A stretch of DNA of 64,000 bases from DATBRG01 sp036560445 (GCA_036560445.1 DATBRG010000012.1:1-64000); one strand, 5' to 3'; counted from the first letter of the stretch, positions 7,739 to 17,623 are shown. Notes: generated by a model from the sequence alone, not told the origin. A program made the numbers and translations.

Positions 7739-9448
7739 ATGTTTAAACTATCGAAAGTTGGCATATTCAATTTTAGATCGGTGCTGCAACGTCAATGGGC
7801 ACTGGGCTTGATGTTGTTAAGTCTTCACGGCGTTTTGCTGTGGGGGTTTAACAGTCCATTACAAAAAGCCCTGTTAATTACTCATTATGGCTTTTTTCTG
7901 CTTTGGCAACCTATATGGCGCGCTAAAGAAAAACTTTCCGTACCAGCGGCCCTACTCTTCTTATCCGGGGGCATAGTCATGATATTTTTTGTCAGTTGGT
8001 GGCTAATCGCTTTCTGGCTATCCAGCCTGTTCGGCTTACTGGGCGGGCGCGTGTTCTCGAGCCGTGCCCAGAGCACCCGAGTCGGCTATTTACTAGCCGC
8101 AGGTTACCTGCTATCAGTTTTACTACTCTGGGTTGTGCCAAAACTGCTGCATGCTTCAGCTGATATCCAAGTGGCTGAATTCTTTATTATCTATGTCATC
8201 CCCATACTCCCCCTCTCCATCCTCTTCACCAGTTCTGAAATAGAGGATGGCGGGCACCCCCCTGTACTGGACTTTTTCTACACTCTTTTATTGTTACTAC
8301 TGGCGCTTATTCTTGTACTAGGTAGTTTTGCCATTGAAGCATCAAGCAACGCTAACTATGTAGAAGTCATCCTTAAAGTCATGTTCGGTTTGGCGTTTAC
8401 TTTATTTGGCGTTAGCTGGCTATGGAACCCACGTGCAGGGTTTTCCGGGATTGGTCAATTACTTTCACGGTATTTGTTGAGTGTAGGGCTGCCTTTCGAG
8501 CAATGGGTCAAAAACATTGCTGAGCTGGCTGAACATGAAACTACCTCCAAGCAATTTACTATATCTGCCATGCACGAAGTCGCCACCTTGCCCTGGGTAA
8601 GCGGGCTAGTTTGGAATACCGCAGATGGCCGTGGCGAACTTGGTGTGCCTGCCAAATACAAAGCCACGCTAGATTTCCATGAATTTCATTTGACCTTGTA
8701 TACGCGCTGGCCGCTAACCCCCGCGTTAACTATCCATGTAAAGTTATTGACCCAAATTCTGGGTGAGTTTTACGAGGCCAAACGTCGTGAAGAAACTTTG
8801 CGCCAGAACACATATATGCAAGCCGTGTATGAAACTGGCTCGAGGCTAACGCACGATATCAAGAACTTGTTGCAATCAATGAGCGCACTTTGTTCAGCTG
8901 CCGAACAATCCAACGAGGCTGATAATGAACGCTTACTGGCACTGATGCGCCGACAACTTCCCTTATTGAACCAACGCCTGGCAATGACACTGGACAAACT
9001 ACAAGCGCCTCATGATGAGAAAAGTCGCCAGATACCCTTGGCGGCGTGGTGGACGAGTCTGCAGCAACGTTTTGCGCAAAACAATGTAGAGTTTGTTGCA
9101 TCCTACATACCCGATTTGCAGATTGATGCTGAAGTGCTGGATAGCGTTAGTGATAATTTGGTACAAAATGCGGTGGAGAAAGCCAAGAACGAAGCTGGCA
9201 TGGCCATCAAGATAGAACTTGGAAGTACAGACGAATTCAGCCTGGATGTCAGCGACACCGGGAAAGCGATGCCTCAATCGATTGCCGAACAGTTATTCAA
9301 GAAGCATATTCGCTCAGAAACGGGCTTGGGGATCGGCCTTTACCACGCAGCGCGCCAAGCCAGACAGTCAGGCTACTTGCTAAACCTGACTGAGAACCGC
9401 AATGGGATGGTGCGTTTCCGGCTGACCTATGACAAAACTATAGGTTAG
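7739..9448 (+). CDS. Membrane sensor histidine kinase (orphan)
   Basis: A 569-residue protein with about seven to eight hydrophobic segments in residues 20-235, a soluble linker, then a kinase core. The phosphoacceptor region reads TGSRLTHDIKNLLQSM, the N box DNLVQNAVEKA, the G1-like box DVSDTGKAMP and the G2 box ETGLGIGLYHAARQ. The HDIKN form of the H box resembles the NtrB/PrsK-like group more than EnvZ-type kinases. No response regulator gene adjoins: the next gene, ccsB, is convergent. The gene diverges from the sigma-54-controlled prepilin gene across a 241-base gap. Its signal and partner are unknown. Confidence 0.85.
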   Translation: MFKLSKVGIFNFRSVLQRQWALGLMLLSLHGVLLWGFNSPLQKALLITHYGFFLLWQPIWRAKEKLSVPAALLFLSGGIVMIFFVSWWLIAFWLSSLFGLLGGRVFSSRAQSTRVGYLLAAGYLLSVLLLWVVPKLLHASADIQVAEFFIIYVIPILPLSILFTSSEIEDGGHPPVLDFFYTLLLLLLALILVLGSFAIEASSNANYVEVILKVMFGLAFTLFGVSWLWNPRAGFSGIGQLLSRYLLSVGLPFEQWVKNIAELAEHETTSKQFTISAMHEVATLPWVSGLVWNTADGRGELGVPAKYKATLDFHEFHLTLYTRWPLTPALTIHVKLLTQILGEFYEAKRREETLRQNTYMQAVYETGSRLTHDIKNLLQSMSALCSAAEQSNEADNERLLALMRRQLPLLNQRLAMTLDKLQAPHDEKSRQIPLAAWWTSLQQRFAQNNVEFVASYIPDLQIDAEVLDSVSDNLVQNAVEKAKNEAGMAIKIELGSTDEFSLDVSDTGKAMPQSIAEQLFKKHIRSETGLGIGLYHAARQARQSGYLLNLTENRNGMVRFRLTYDKTIG

Positions 9449-9456
9449 CTTGTTAC

Positions 9457-10608
9457 CTACAAAGTCCCATATGAATGCAAGCCTGATAGGAACATATTGA
9501 CGCCCAAAAAGGCGAAGCTTGTCACCAACAAGCCAATAAGCGCCCACCATGCCAGCATGGGGCCACGTAAACCCTTGACCATACGCAAATGTAACCAAGC
9601 TGCATAATTGAGCCAGACAATTAAGGCCCAAGTTTCCTTAGGATCCCACGACCAGTAGCCACCCCAAGCCTCTGCGGCCCACATTGCGCCAAGTATGGTA
9701 GCAATAGTGAAAAAGGCAAAACCAATGGCAATGGCCTTGTACATAACGTCATCCAGCACATCCAACGTCGGCAAACGCGAAGCAAGGATACCGCGCTGTG
9801 CCAATAGATAAGCACTACCTACCATGGCCGCCAGCGAAAAAGAACCGTAACCAATAAAATTAGCTGGCACGTGTATCTTCATCCAGTAAGACTGCAGTGC
9901 AGGTACCAGAGGCTGGATCTGATTGGCCTGTCGATCAAAGGTATACCAGAGAATGAAGCCAACTGCGGCATTAACTACCAGCATGACAAAACCACCAAGC
10001 TGGCGCGTAGCGTAGCGTTGCTCGTAATATAAATACAGCAACGAGGTAATCAGACAGAACAAGATGAAAACTTCATACAAATTACTAATTGGGATATGGC
10101 CAACATCTGGAGCAATCAAGTAAGACTCGTACCAGCGCACCACAAGACCGACCAAGCCCATTAACACAGCACTCCAAGTCAGGCCAGTGGCCACCTTTCC
10201 AGCGAATTCGGAACGAGAAAATGTTGCCAGCCAGTATGTCAGCATGCCCATAACAAACAGCACATTCATCCACATGATGGCCGATTGGCTGGAAATCAAA
10301 AATTTAAGCAGAAATGATTGGGTCACTCGCCCCTGATCGCCGTGATACAGGCTTATCGAAAATAAACTGATGGTAGCAATACCAACTATCAGCAAACGTA
10401 CTGGCTTCCATTGCCAGCCCAACCAACTGAATATCAGCGCAAAACCGAACAGGAAGCTAGTCTCATAAGCATCCATATAGCTGCCATATTGCTTGAAAGC
10501 GAATATTGCCCCGCCGATCAAAGCCAAGGCATATAACCAATCTTGCCAGTTCAGGCGCTGTATCAAGGGAATCGGATCATCATTCATTAATGCGGTCTTC
10601 ATGTTCAT
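9457..10608 (-). CDS. ccsB: Cytochrome c biogenesis protein CcsB/ResC
   Basis: A 383-residue polytopic membrane protein of the CcsA/ResC family, part of the system II haem handling and cytochrome c synthase complex. The tryptophan-rich WWD motif (GGYWSWDPKETW, about residues 316-327) binds haem on the periplasmic side, and conserved histidines flank it (HVPANFIGYG, HLRMV). It follows resB by about 20 bases. The two proteins act together to attach haem to CxxCH motifs such as those of the cytochrome c4 encoded just upstream. Confidence 0.95.
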   Translation of the reverse strand: MNMKTALMNDDPIPLIQRLNWQDWLYALALIGGAIFAFKQYGSYMDAYETSFLFGFALIFSWLGWQWKPVRLLIVGIATISLFSISLYHGDQGRVTQSFLLKFLISSQSAIMWMNVLFVMGMLTYWLATFSRSEFAGKVATGLTWSAVLMGLVGLVVRWYESYLIAPDVGHIPISNLYEVFILFCLITSLLYLYYEQRYATRQLGGFVMLVVNAAVGFILWYTFDRQANQIQPLVPALQSYWMKIHVPANFIGYGSFSLAAMVGSAYLLAQRGILASRLPTLDVLDDVMYKAIAIGFAFFTIATILGAMWAAEAWGGYWSWDPKETWALIVWLNYAAWLHLRMVKGLRGPMLAWWALIGLLVTSFAFLGVNMFLSGLHSYGTL

Positions 10609-10629
10609 GGCTCAGTTCCTAAGTTTCAG

Positions 10630-12594
10630 CTAGGTTTGCAGCAAATTCTGCAATTGCTCACGATAACGGTTGAATTCGATATCCAGGTCACGATTCTTGC
10701 GGTTAGCCGACATGACAAATAATACGCTGTTGGGTTTGACCAGCAACCAGATACGGCGTTCACGAATATAAATCATGGAGAAAATGCCCAGCACCAATAA
10801 TATCGACCCCGAATAAACCAGCGTCTTGCCTGGAGAGCGTGTGAGCTGTAAACCACTGGCCTCACGTTGCTGGTATTTAGTCATTTCAAGATAGAAAGGC
10901 GCGCCATAAAAATATAAGTCGCTAATGGCATTCAAGCTATCTTGCACAAAAACTTGGGTAGTTTCATTCACTGCTGTTGGTTTTTTGCCGGCACGCTCCA
11001 GGCTAAGGTTGTAGGCTTCCAGCGCAGCGTTACTGATTATCTTGATATAAGTCTGCGCTGCTTTTTCGCGGTCAGCCTCCGGCACGGATTTTTCAATCAT
11101 TTCTGCAATCTTGCTGTAACCACCAGAACTAAAGCCTTCCAGTAGTTTAACCACGCTATCTTCGAATTTCTGCTGCATAGCTGCATCCGGGGTGCGGCCA
11201 GCCAAGGCCTTGCCAGAAAGGCGATGGGCAATCTCCGGATAAACAGTTTTATCAAACATGATCGCGCGGAAATTCATAAAGCCTTGCGTCAGGAAATCTT
11301 CATCTGCTGGAATCCGCAGATAACGGAAATCTTCCTGCTGTGTAGCACGCATGCCGGAAACAAAATAGGGGTGCCCACTCAACAGCAAAGGCTGCATGTA
11401 GTTGATATATTCATGCGCCTGCCCTGCGGCATCTCGTACTTTAAATGTGACGCTGGGTCCTACGTTACGTGGCTTGCCTTTGCCGTCTGGCGTCAGGTTA
11501 AGAATATTAAAGAGGCGGAAATCATTGAATTCGATGATCAGTGCATCTGCTCCCTGACCGATCTGGGATTTCTGGAAAATTGTGCCGTGCAGGTTTAGTG
11601 GGTCGCGCCTGTTCGATAATAGGCCCCAAACGTTGAAATCCATTTGCGAGCCGCCATCCTCGAAGCTGGATTGGTAGATGGCAATCCCTTTATATATCAG
11701 CGGATGATTGACACTGATCGTGTGCGCCAACGGCTGTTTTAGGTCAGGGTCATTGATGACAATATCACTCTCGAATGACTTAGGCTGGCCGGTCGCATAG
11801 TGTTCAATACGAAAATCCTTGAGGGCAATGCTAAATGGCAGCTCCTGCACTAGGTAACCATCACGGATGCGCATGAAAGCAACATTGGCACTATTGCCCT
11901 CAGGCAAGGTCATGTTGGCGCGAAACGACAGGTTGGCGACTGACATACGGCTGACTGCAGGAACCTGTGAGGCCGGAATATCCAGTGTTTCCACTTTCTT
12001 ATAACCCAGCAACTCCTGAACCTTGAATGGCACATTGCCGTCAATCAGGCCGCCTATACAGATAACAACAATAGCCAGATGTGTAAAGATATAACCCAAG
12101 CGCTGATAACTGCCTGCCTTGGCAGCTATCAACTGACTACCATCTCGATGAGAAACCGTCTTAAAACGGAATCCTCGCGCACCGAGAAAATGCGTCAGGC
12201 GTTGCTTTGTTTCTTCTGTGCTGTGAACGGATTGATACTCTTGCTGATGGCTAAAACTACTTAGTGAGTGCTCAGTGGCATGCTCACGAAAGGCTCGCAG
12301 CTCGCGCAGCATCAAGGGGCTATTGCGGTAAATACAGAGGCTGGTAGAAGCAACCAGGAATAACAAAATCGCCAGGAACCAGACGCTATGATAGACGTCG
12401 TAAAGACCCAGCATCTCGAAAAAATTAAACCAGAACTGGCCAAACTCAACCACATAGTTTGCGTATGGCTCGTTCTGCTTTAGCACGGTCCCGATAATCG
12501 AAGCGATACCAAGCACTGTCAGCAGGCTAACGGCGAAACGCATAGCGCTAAAAAGCTCATATACTCGCTTGGAAATTGATTGGTCTGGTTTCAA
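10630..12594 (-). CDS. resB: Cytochrome c biogenesis protein ResB
   Basis: A 654-residue protein of the ResB/Ccs1 family. Membrane segments lie near the N-terminus (about residues 15-35 and 70-90), in the middle (about 165-185) and near the C-terminus (about 600-620), with a long periplasmic domain between the last two. It forms the system II haem export and cytochrome c synthase complex with CcsB, whose gene follows directly. It is separated from the upstream cytochrome c4 gene by a terminator, so resB-ccsB probably has its own promoter within 12595-12653. Confidence 0.95.
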   Translation of the reverse strand: MKPDQSISKRVYELFSAMRFAVSLLTVLGIASIIGTVLKQNEPYANYVVEFGQFWFNFFEMLGLYDVYHSVWFLAILLFLVASTSLCIYRNSPLMLRELRAFREHATEHSLSSFSHQQEYQSVHSTEETKQRLTHFLGARGFRFKTVSHRDGSQLIAAKAGSYQRLGYIFTHLAIVVICIGGLIDGNVPFKVQELLGYKKVETLDIPASQVPAVSRMSVANLSFRANMTLPEGNSANVAFMRIRDGYLVQELPFSIALKDFRIEHYATGQPKSFESDIVINDPDLKQPLAHTISVNHPLIYKGIAIYQSSFEDGGSQMDFNVWGLLSNRRDPLNLHGTIFQKSQIGQGADALIIEFNDFRLFNILNLTPDGKGKPRNVGPSVTFKVRDAAGQAHEYINYMQPLLLSGHPYFVSGMRATQQEDFRYLRIPADEDFLTQGFMNFRAIMFDKTVYPEIAHRLSGKALAGRTPDAAMQQKFEDSVVKLLEGFSSGGYSKIAEMIEKSVPEADREKAAQTYIKIISNAALEAYNLSLERAGKKPTAVNETTQVFVQDSLNAISDLYFYGAPFYLEMTKYQQREASGLQLTRSPGKTLVYSGSILLVLGIFSMIYIRERRIWLLVKPNSVLFVMSANRKNRDLDIEFNRYREQLQNLLQT

Positions 12595-12653
12595 GGTTGA
12601 TCAGTATGTGATTAAGGGTTAAAACTCAGAAATAACACAGGTATGGACAAAAA

Positions 12654-12679
12654 TTAAGGGTGGCATGTGCCACCCTTAA
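12654..12679 (-). terminator. Intrinsic terminator of the cytochrome c4 gene
   Basis: A perfect 12-base inverted repeat, TTAAGGGTGGCA/TGCCACCCTTAA, spans 12654-12679 with a two-base centre (effectively an 11-base stem with a tetraloop). On the minus strand it runs into a T tract encoded by the A residues at 12649-12653. It lies 45 bases after the cytochrome c4 stop codon and before resB. Confidence 0.88.
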
Positions 12680-12723
12680 CGCCCAGACCCATCAAATGGT
12701 TGTCAGCACATCGTAAACAGTTT

Positions 12724-13332
12724 TTAGTGCAGGCCTTGGATATAATCAGCCACAGCCGCCATATCTTGATCAGATAACTTGGCAGCGATCATGCGCATCA
12801 TCTTGGCACCATCATTGGCGCGCTCGCCTGAATGAAAAGCTTTCAACTGGGTAACAATGTATTCGGCATGCTGACCAGCCAGACGCGGAAACTGTACAGG
12901 AATGCCAGCCCCGGCAGGGCCATGGCAGGAAGCGCAGGCTGGCACACCAATACCAGGGATACCGCCCTTGTAAATCTTTTCGCCAACTGAACCAACACCA
13001 TTACTCTTGGCGGTGCCAAGCTTAGGCGTTTGCGAATTGAAATATGCTCCCAAATTAATCATATCTTCTGGTGACAGGCTAGCCACCATGCCGGACATAA
13101 TAGGATTCTTGCGATCGCCAGCCTTAAAGTTTGTAAGCTGCTTGGTAATGTATTCCGCATGCTGGCCGGCTAACTTGGGGTACATAGGGACGGCACTATT
13201 GCCATCAGCACCATGACAGGCTGCGCAAACAGTATTAACAATTGCAGCACCCTTCGCTGCATCACCTGCTGCGTAAGTAGAAACGCTGCTCAATAGGCCT
13301 ATTACAAGCATCGCCATGTTACGGAAATTCAT
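12724..13332 (-). CDS. Cytochrome c4, dihaem
   Basis: A periplasmic dihaem cytochrome c of about 202 residues. After a signal peptide (cleavage near STYAAGD) come two similar c-type domains, each with one haem site: VCAACHGADG and ACASCHGPAG. Each half also has a KLAGQHAEYITKQL-like stretch and a distal methionine region (IMSGMV, MMRMIA). Cytochrome c4 passes electrons to terminal oxidases. I chose the ATG at 13332 because it is preceded by a good GAGGAG ribosome-binding site and begins the signal peptide; an in-frame upstream ATG would add 17 residues that do not look like a signal. Confidence 0.94.
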   Translation of the reverse strand: MNFRNMAMLVIGLLSSVSTYAAGDAAKGAAIVNTVCAACHGADGNSAVPMYPKLAGQHAEYITKQLTNFKAGDRKNPIMSGMVASLSPEDMINLGAYFNSQTPKLGTAKSNGVGSVGEKIYKGGIPGIGVPACASCHGPAGAGIPVQFPRLAGQHAEYIVTQLKAFHSGERANDGAKMMRMIAAKLSDQDMAAVADYIQGLH

Positions 13333-13445
13333 ACCCCTACTCCTCAATACAAACGGTTTGTGTCTACATTGCGCTAAATGCAAAGCTTATTATTTTATCG
13401 AAAATCGGCATCTCGTGTTAGCATTTTTGGCTATCTGGAGCCTTT

Positions 13446-14069
13446 ATGCCTTTATTTCAAAACGCAACTTTCTATATTTCTGCACACCACTTACGCGATT
13501 TGCCGCCGCCAAGCGGCGTTGAAGTCGCATTCGCTGGTCGCTCCAACGCCGGTAAATCCAGCGCGTTGAATACGCTCGCCAATCACAATCGCCTGGCTTA
13601 TGTAAGCAAACAACCCGGACGCACACAGCTCATCAATTTTTTCAGCCTGGGCGGTGATCGCTACTTGGTTGACCTTCCTGGTTATGGCTACGCCAAGGTG
13701 CCGGAGGCTCTGCGCAAGCATTGGCAGTTAACATTATCCAACTACCTAAGTCACCGCAGCACCTTGCAAGGACTGGTACTGGTAATGGATTGCCGCCATC
13801 CGCTCACGCCACTAGACAGGCAAATGCTTGATTGGTTCTGTCCCAGCAGCAGGCCAGTACATGTATTGCTGACCAAAGCTGATAAATTGTCACGTAATGC
13901 TGCCAATCAGGTCCTGCTGGCCGTACGTAAAGAACTCAATGAAACCTGGGGAAACTGCACCATACAGCTGTTTTCCAGCCTGAAAAAACAAGGAGTCGAA
14001 GAAGCTGAAGCCGTCATCGGTCAGTGGCTATTTACGCCGGAAGATCATATCCCAGACACCATGGCCTAA
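13446..14069 (+). CDS. engB: Ribosome biogenesis GTPase EngB (YihA/YsxC)
   Basis: A 207-residue TRAFAC-class GTPase needed for late large-subunit ribosome assembly. The G motifs are visible: G1 GRSNAGKSS (about residues 31-39), G3 DLPGYGYAK and G4 TKADKLS. Length is normal for the family. The gene diverges from cytochrome c4, and its 3' end overlaps the convergent trmB by 42 bases. Confidence 0.97.
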   Translation: MPLFQNATFYISAHHLRDLPPPSGVEVAFAGRSNAGKSSALNTLANHNRLAYVSKQPGRTQLINFFSLGGDRYLVDLPGYGYAKVPEALRKHWQLTLSNYLSHRSTLQGLVLVMDCRHPLTPLDRQMLDWFCPSSRPVHVLLTKADKLSRNAANQVLLAVRKELNETWGNCTIQLFSSLKKQGVEEAEAVIGQWLFTPEDHIPDTMA

Positions 14070-14720
14070 CTTGATACCACGATTCTCAAACTTGGTCAGC
14101 GGCCTATAGGCCGGCTTAGGTGCGTAATTCTTCACAGTATTTTCCAGCATGGGCTCTGCGTTAAGCAGTTCCAACACCCACTCAGCGTATTCCTGCCAAT
14201 CAGTCGCCACATGAATATACGCGCCTGATTTTAGTTTCTTACATACCAGTTTCAAAAAGCCCGCTTGAATCAACCGACGCTTGTGATGGCGTTTTTTAGG
14301 CCAAGGATCGGGGAAAAAGATATGTACGCCATCCAGGCTTTGGTCTTGCAGCATGTGATTCAGCACCTCCACTGCATCATGCTGAATCAGACGCAGGTTA
14401 TTAATTTGCAGCTCGTCTATCTGCTTAAGCAGGCTGCCAACACCCGGTGTATGTACCTCAATACCCAGAAAATCCATCTCTGGCAGGCTTTGTGCAATGC
14501 GCGCCGTGGTCTCGCCCATACCAAAGCCTATCTCCAGAATCTTTGGGCTATCTTCCCTGCCGAACAGCTTATCCAAATCGAGTGATTGTGGCTCATAAGC
14601 AACACCATACTTGGGCATGCCGCTGTCGATAGCCCGTTGTTGTGCATCGGTCAAACGTCCCTGACGCAAGACAAAGCTGCGAATTGGGCGTTTTTTCAGG
14701 TCTTCAATATGTTCCATCAA
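14028..14720 (-). CDS. trmB: tRNA (guanine-N7)-methyltransferase TrmB
   Basis: A 230-residue SAM-dependent enzyme that makes m7G46 in the tRNA variable loop. The SAM-binding motif EIGFGMGETTARIA and the family signature FFPDPWPKKRHHKRRL are both present. The last 14 codons lie antisense to the end of engB. The start MMEHIEDLKKRP could equally be the second methionine, one codon later. Confidence 0.97.
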   Translation of the reverse strand: MMEHIEDLKKRPIRSFVLRQGRLTDAQQRAIDSGMPKYGVAYEPQSLDLDKLFGREDSPKILEIGFGMGETTARIAQSLPEMDFLGIEVHTPGVGSLLKQIDELQINNLRLIQHDAVEVLNHMLQDQSLDGVHIFFPDPWPKKRHHKRRLIQAGFLKLVCKKLKSGAYIHVATDWQEYAEWVLELLNAEPMLENTVKNYAPKPAYRPLTKFENRGIKLGHGVWDMIFRRK

Positions 14721-14760
14721 GGCTGGGTAGAGAAAAAACCGTGATTATACCGGAAGCACC

Positions 14761-15915
14761 TTACAGGCTATGCCGCTTATCACCGCGCGTAAACCCGAGC
14801 AAACCGGTCTCTAAACCCTTACCTAACGCGATCACCTTGAACAACTCGCCCATTTCCGCTGGCGACATAAGCTTTTGTGCCTGCGAGGCCAGTGGAGCAT
14901 AAGCCACAATGTCTTGTGGTGAAATGCGCGTGAGAATTTCCGTGATGCCACAATTGATCAAAAACTGAGCCTGGTTGCAAAAGCCTAGTAATTGCAAACC
15001 ATACTCATCGGCAGCAACAGCCACGGCGGTGAAGTCCACATGCGCGGTAATGTCCTGCAAACCAGGATATAGGAAAGGATCTCCATGCGCATGATGCCGA
15101 TAATGACACATCAATGTACCTTGACTGCGCTGGGGATGGTAATACTCGCGTTGCGGGAAGCCATAGTCGACAAATAACAGCATGCCCTGCTGTAACATCT
15201 CGGCCAGACTAGCTATCAAGCCAGTCGTGGCTGGGCATAACTCGGTTGTATAGCCAGCAGGAAGTTCCAGCCTGCTCGCTTGCTCGTACACATAACCTGT
15301 GGTTAAAGGCCGTTCAGCCCAGGCCAGCGCCTGCTTATCAATAGATACGCCTAGTTCGTGAAACCCCTGCTCAGTAGTTTTTACAATATGCACAGGCAAA
15401 GCATCCAGCACCTCATTGCCGAGCACGAACCCAGTAAACGCTTGTGGTAGTTGCTCCAACCATTGCACACGCTGCATCAGCTCTGGCGGCAAAACCTGAA
15501 CTAGCATATGGCGCTGGCTCTCGCGTAATTGTGCGCTGACCTCCAGAATAAAATAGTGTGCAGGCAATTCATCCAAACGCTGCAACTCAAGCAACAGCTC
15601 CAGGGCCAAGCGCCCAGTGCCCGCACCAAACTCAAGCAGATCGCCATTGGTTATCTGCAATACCTGTGCTACTTGTCGGGCCAGAGTTTGCGCAAACAGC
15701 GGGGAAATCTCTGGCGCAGTAACGAAATCCCCGGCCTCTCCGAACTTTCTCGCACCGGCACTGTAATACCCAAGGCCAGGCTGATATAAAACCAGATGCA
15801 TATAGCTGGCAAAATCCAGCCAGCCACCGGACTCGCGAATCTGTTCCTGAATCAGCTCTGCGAGTTGCTGGCTTTGATGCAGGGCATCAGTATCTGGAAG
15901 TGGTAATGATGTCAT
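14761..15915 (-). CDS. Class I SAM-dependent methyltransferase, MidA/NDUFAF7 family
   Basis: A 384-residue protein of the DUF185 (MidA/NDUFAF7) family. The SAM-binding motif reads LLEFGAGTGRLALELL, followed by VLGNEVLDALPVH and LLFVDYGFPQREYYHPQRSQGTL, both typical of the family. In mitochondria the homologue methylates an arginine of a complex I subunit; the bacterial target is not established. It lies 40 bases upstream of trmB on the same strand and diverges from the SDR gene. Confidence 0.9.
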   Translation of the reverse strand: MTSLPLPDTDALHQSQQLAELIQEQIRESGGWLDFASYMHLVLYQPGLGYYSAGARKFGEAGDFVTAPEISPLFAQTLARQVAQVLQITNGDLLEFGAGTGRLALELLLELQRLDELPAHYFILEVSAQLRESQRHMLVQVLPPELMQRVQWLEQLPQAFTGFVLGNEVLDALPVHIVKTTEQGFHELGVSIDKQALAWAERPLTTGYVYEQASRLELPAGYTTELCPATTGLIASLAEMLQQGMLLFVDYGFPQREYYHPQRSQGTLMCHYRHHAHGDPFLYPGLQDITAHVDFTAVAVAADEYGLQLLGFCNQAQFLINCGITEILTRISPQDIVAYAPLASQAQKLMSPAEMGELFKVIALGKGLETGLLGFTRGDKRHSL

Positions 15916-15941
15916 GATGAATAGATTATAATATTTAGATT

Positions 15942-16706
15942 ATGGAAACCCGCACAAATTCTGGCTTGCAAGATAAAGTCATCCTGATCACAGGAGGCGC
16001 CAAGCGCGTTGGCGCCTCGATTTGCCGCCTGCTGCATGCTAGTGGCGCCAATCTCATGATCCATTACCGTAGCTCAGTCAGCGAAGCACGAGCTCTACAA
16101 TCCGAGCTCAACCTACAACGAGCCAACTCCGTCACCATTATCCAGGGTGACCTGCTCAATCTGGCGGTATTGCCTAGCCTGGTGCAGGAGACTATCAGTC
16201 ATTTCGGTCGACTAGATGTACTGATTAATAACGCATCGGCCTACTACGCCACTGAAATCGGCGAGATTGATGAAGAGCAATGGGAAGACCTCATCGGCTC
16301 CAACCTGAAGGCGCCTTTATTTCTGTCACAGGCTGCAGCACCAGAGCTACGCAAGCAACATGGCTGCATCATCAATATCACTGACATGCATGTGGAACGG
16401 CCGAAAAAAGGCTATATCGTCTACAGCGTAGCGAAGGCCGGGCTGGTCACACTCACCAAATCCCTGGCGCATGAACTGGGGCCGGATGTACGTGTCAACG
16501 CTGTGGCTCCCGGGCCGGTAATGTGGCCAGAAGATAATCCCCAGTTCGACGAGGTCTATCGCCAGCGCGTGATCTCGCAAACTTTGCTGAAACGTATAGG
16601 CGAGCCTAACGACGTAGCCAAGGCGGTACGCTTCCTGATTCAAGATGCACCATTTATCACGGGCCAGGTTATTGCCGTTGATGGTGGGCGCTCACTTAAC
16701 CTTTAG
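15942..16706 (+). CDS. Pteridine-reductase-like short-chain dehydrogenase
   Basis: A 254-residue Rossmann-fold SDR. The cofactor motif is TGGAKRVGASICR, the NNASAYY segment holds the structural Asn, and the catalytic pair lies in YSVAKAG (YxxxK). The TGGAKRVG form of the glycine motif is typical of pteridine reductases (PTR1/FolM group), which reduce dihydromonapterin or biopterins with NADPH. It precedes ttcA by 11 bases, so the two may be co-transcribed. The substrate is inferred from family resemblance only. Confidence 0.82.
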   Translation: METRTNSGLQDKVILITGGAKRVGASICRLLHASGANLMIHYRSSVSEARALQSELNLQRANSVTIIQGDLLNLAVLPSLVQETISHFGRLDVLINNASAYYATEIGEIDEEQWEDLIGSNLKAPLFLSQAAAPELRKQHGCIINITDMHVERPKKGYIVYSVAKAGLVTLTKSLAHELGPDVRVNAVAPGPVMWPEDNPQFDEVYRQRVISQTLLKRIGEPNDVAKAVRFLIQDAPFITGQVIAVDGGRSLNL

Positions 16707-16717
16707 CAGCCCAAAAC

Positions 16718-17623
16718 ATGATCAAACATTTCCCCGATAACGCTTCCGGCAACTTCCTCAAGCTGCGTAACAGCCTGATTAGCGCCACCGGCAAGGCCAT
16801 CGGCGACTACAAAATGATAGAGGACGGCGATACCGTGCTGGTATGCATGAGTGGTGGCAAGGATTCGCACGCTATGCTGATGATTTTGCTGGCGCTGCAG
16901 GAACGCGCACCGATCGATTTCAAATTGATTGCCATGAATCTGGATCAGAAGCAGCCGGGCTTCCCAGCCGATGTACTGCCGGCTTACCTGGAAAAACTCG
17001 GTGTGGAATATCGCATTGTTGAAGCTAACACCTACTCTATCGTCAAGGAAAAAATCCCTGAAGGCAAAACCACTTGTTCGCTTTGTTCGCGCCTGCGCCG
17101 CGGAGTCATCTACCGCACAGCCAAGGAACTTGGTGCAAGCAAGATAGCACTTGGTCATCATCGCGATGACATCGTAGAAACCCTGTTCCTTAACCTATTT
17201 TTCGGTGCCAAGCTCAAAGCCATGCCACCCAAGCTAGCTACGAACGACAAACAGAATATTGTTATCCGACCACTGGCTTACTGCAGCGAGAAAGACATCG
17301 CGGCCTATGCCCGCGCTATGGACTTCCCCATCATTCCGTGCGACCTGTGCGGCTCGCAGGAGAATTTACAACGCCAGAAGGTGAAAGAGATGCTGCATGC
17401 CTGGGAACGCGAACAACCAGGCCGTATCAATAATATATTCCGCGCACTGACCAATGTGGAGCCTTCACACCTGGCAGATACTGCGTTATATGACTTTAAG
17501 GGCTTATCTACCGCCGCCGCCAGCGATGAGGACCCACTGTTTGGTGATATTGACCAGGAAACGGCGCTGAAGCTCACCAGTGCCAGTGAAAACCGTATTG
17601 AATTTACCCGGAAAATTGCCTGA
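16718..17623 (+). CDS. ttcA: tRNA 2-thiocytidine synthetase TtcA
   Basis: A 301-residue ATP-dependent enzyme that thiolates C32 of certain tRNAs using an iron-sulfur cluster. The PP-loop CMSGGKDSHAM (about residues 44-53) binds ATP. The two cysteine pairs that hold the cluster and carry sulfur appear as TTCSLCSRLRRG and IPCDLCGSQENL. All four hallmark cysteines are intact. It follows the SDR gene by 11 bases and precedes topA by 87 bases. Confidence 0.97.
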   Translation: MIKHFPDNASGNFLKLRNSLISATGKAIGDYKMIEDGDTVLVCMSGGKDSHAMLMILLALQERAPIDFKLIAMNLDQKQPGFPADVLPAYLEKLGVEYRIVEANTYSIVKEKIPEGKTTCSLCSRLRRGVIYRTAKELGASKIALGHHRDDIVETLFLNLFFGAKLKAMPPKLATNDKQNIVIRPLAYCSEKDIAAYARAMDFPIIPCDLCGSQENLQRQKVKEMLHAWEREQPGRINNIFRALTNVEPSHLADTALYDFKGLSTAAASDEDPLFGDIDQETALKLTSASENRIEFTRKIA

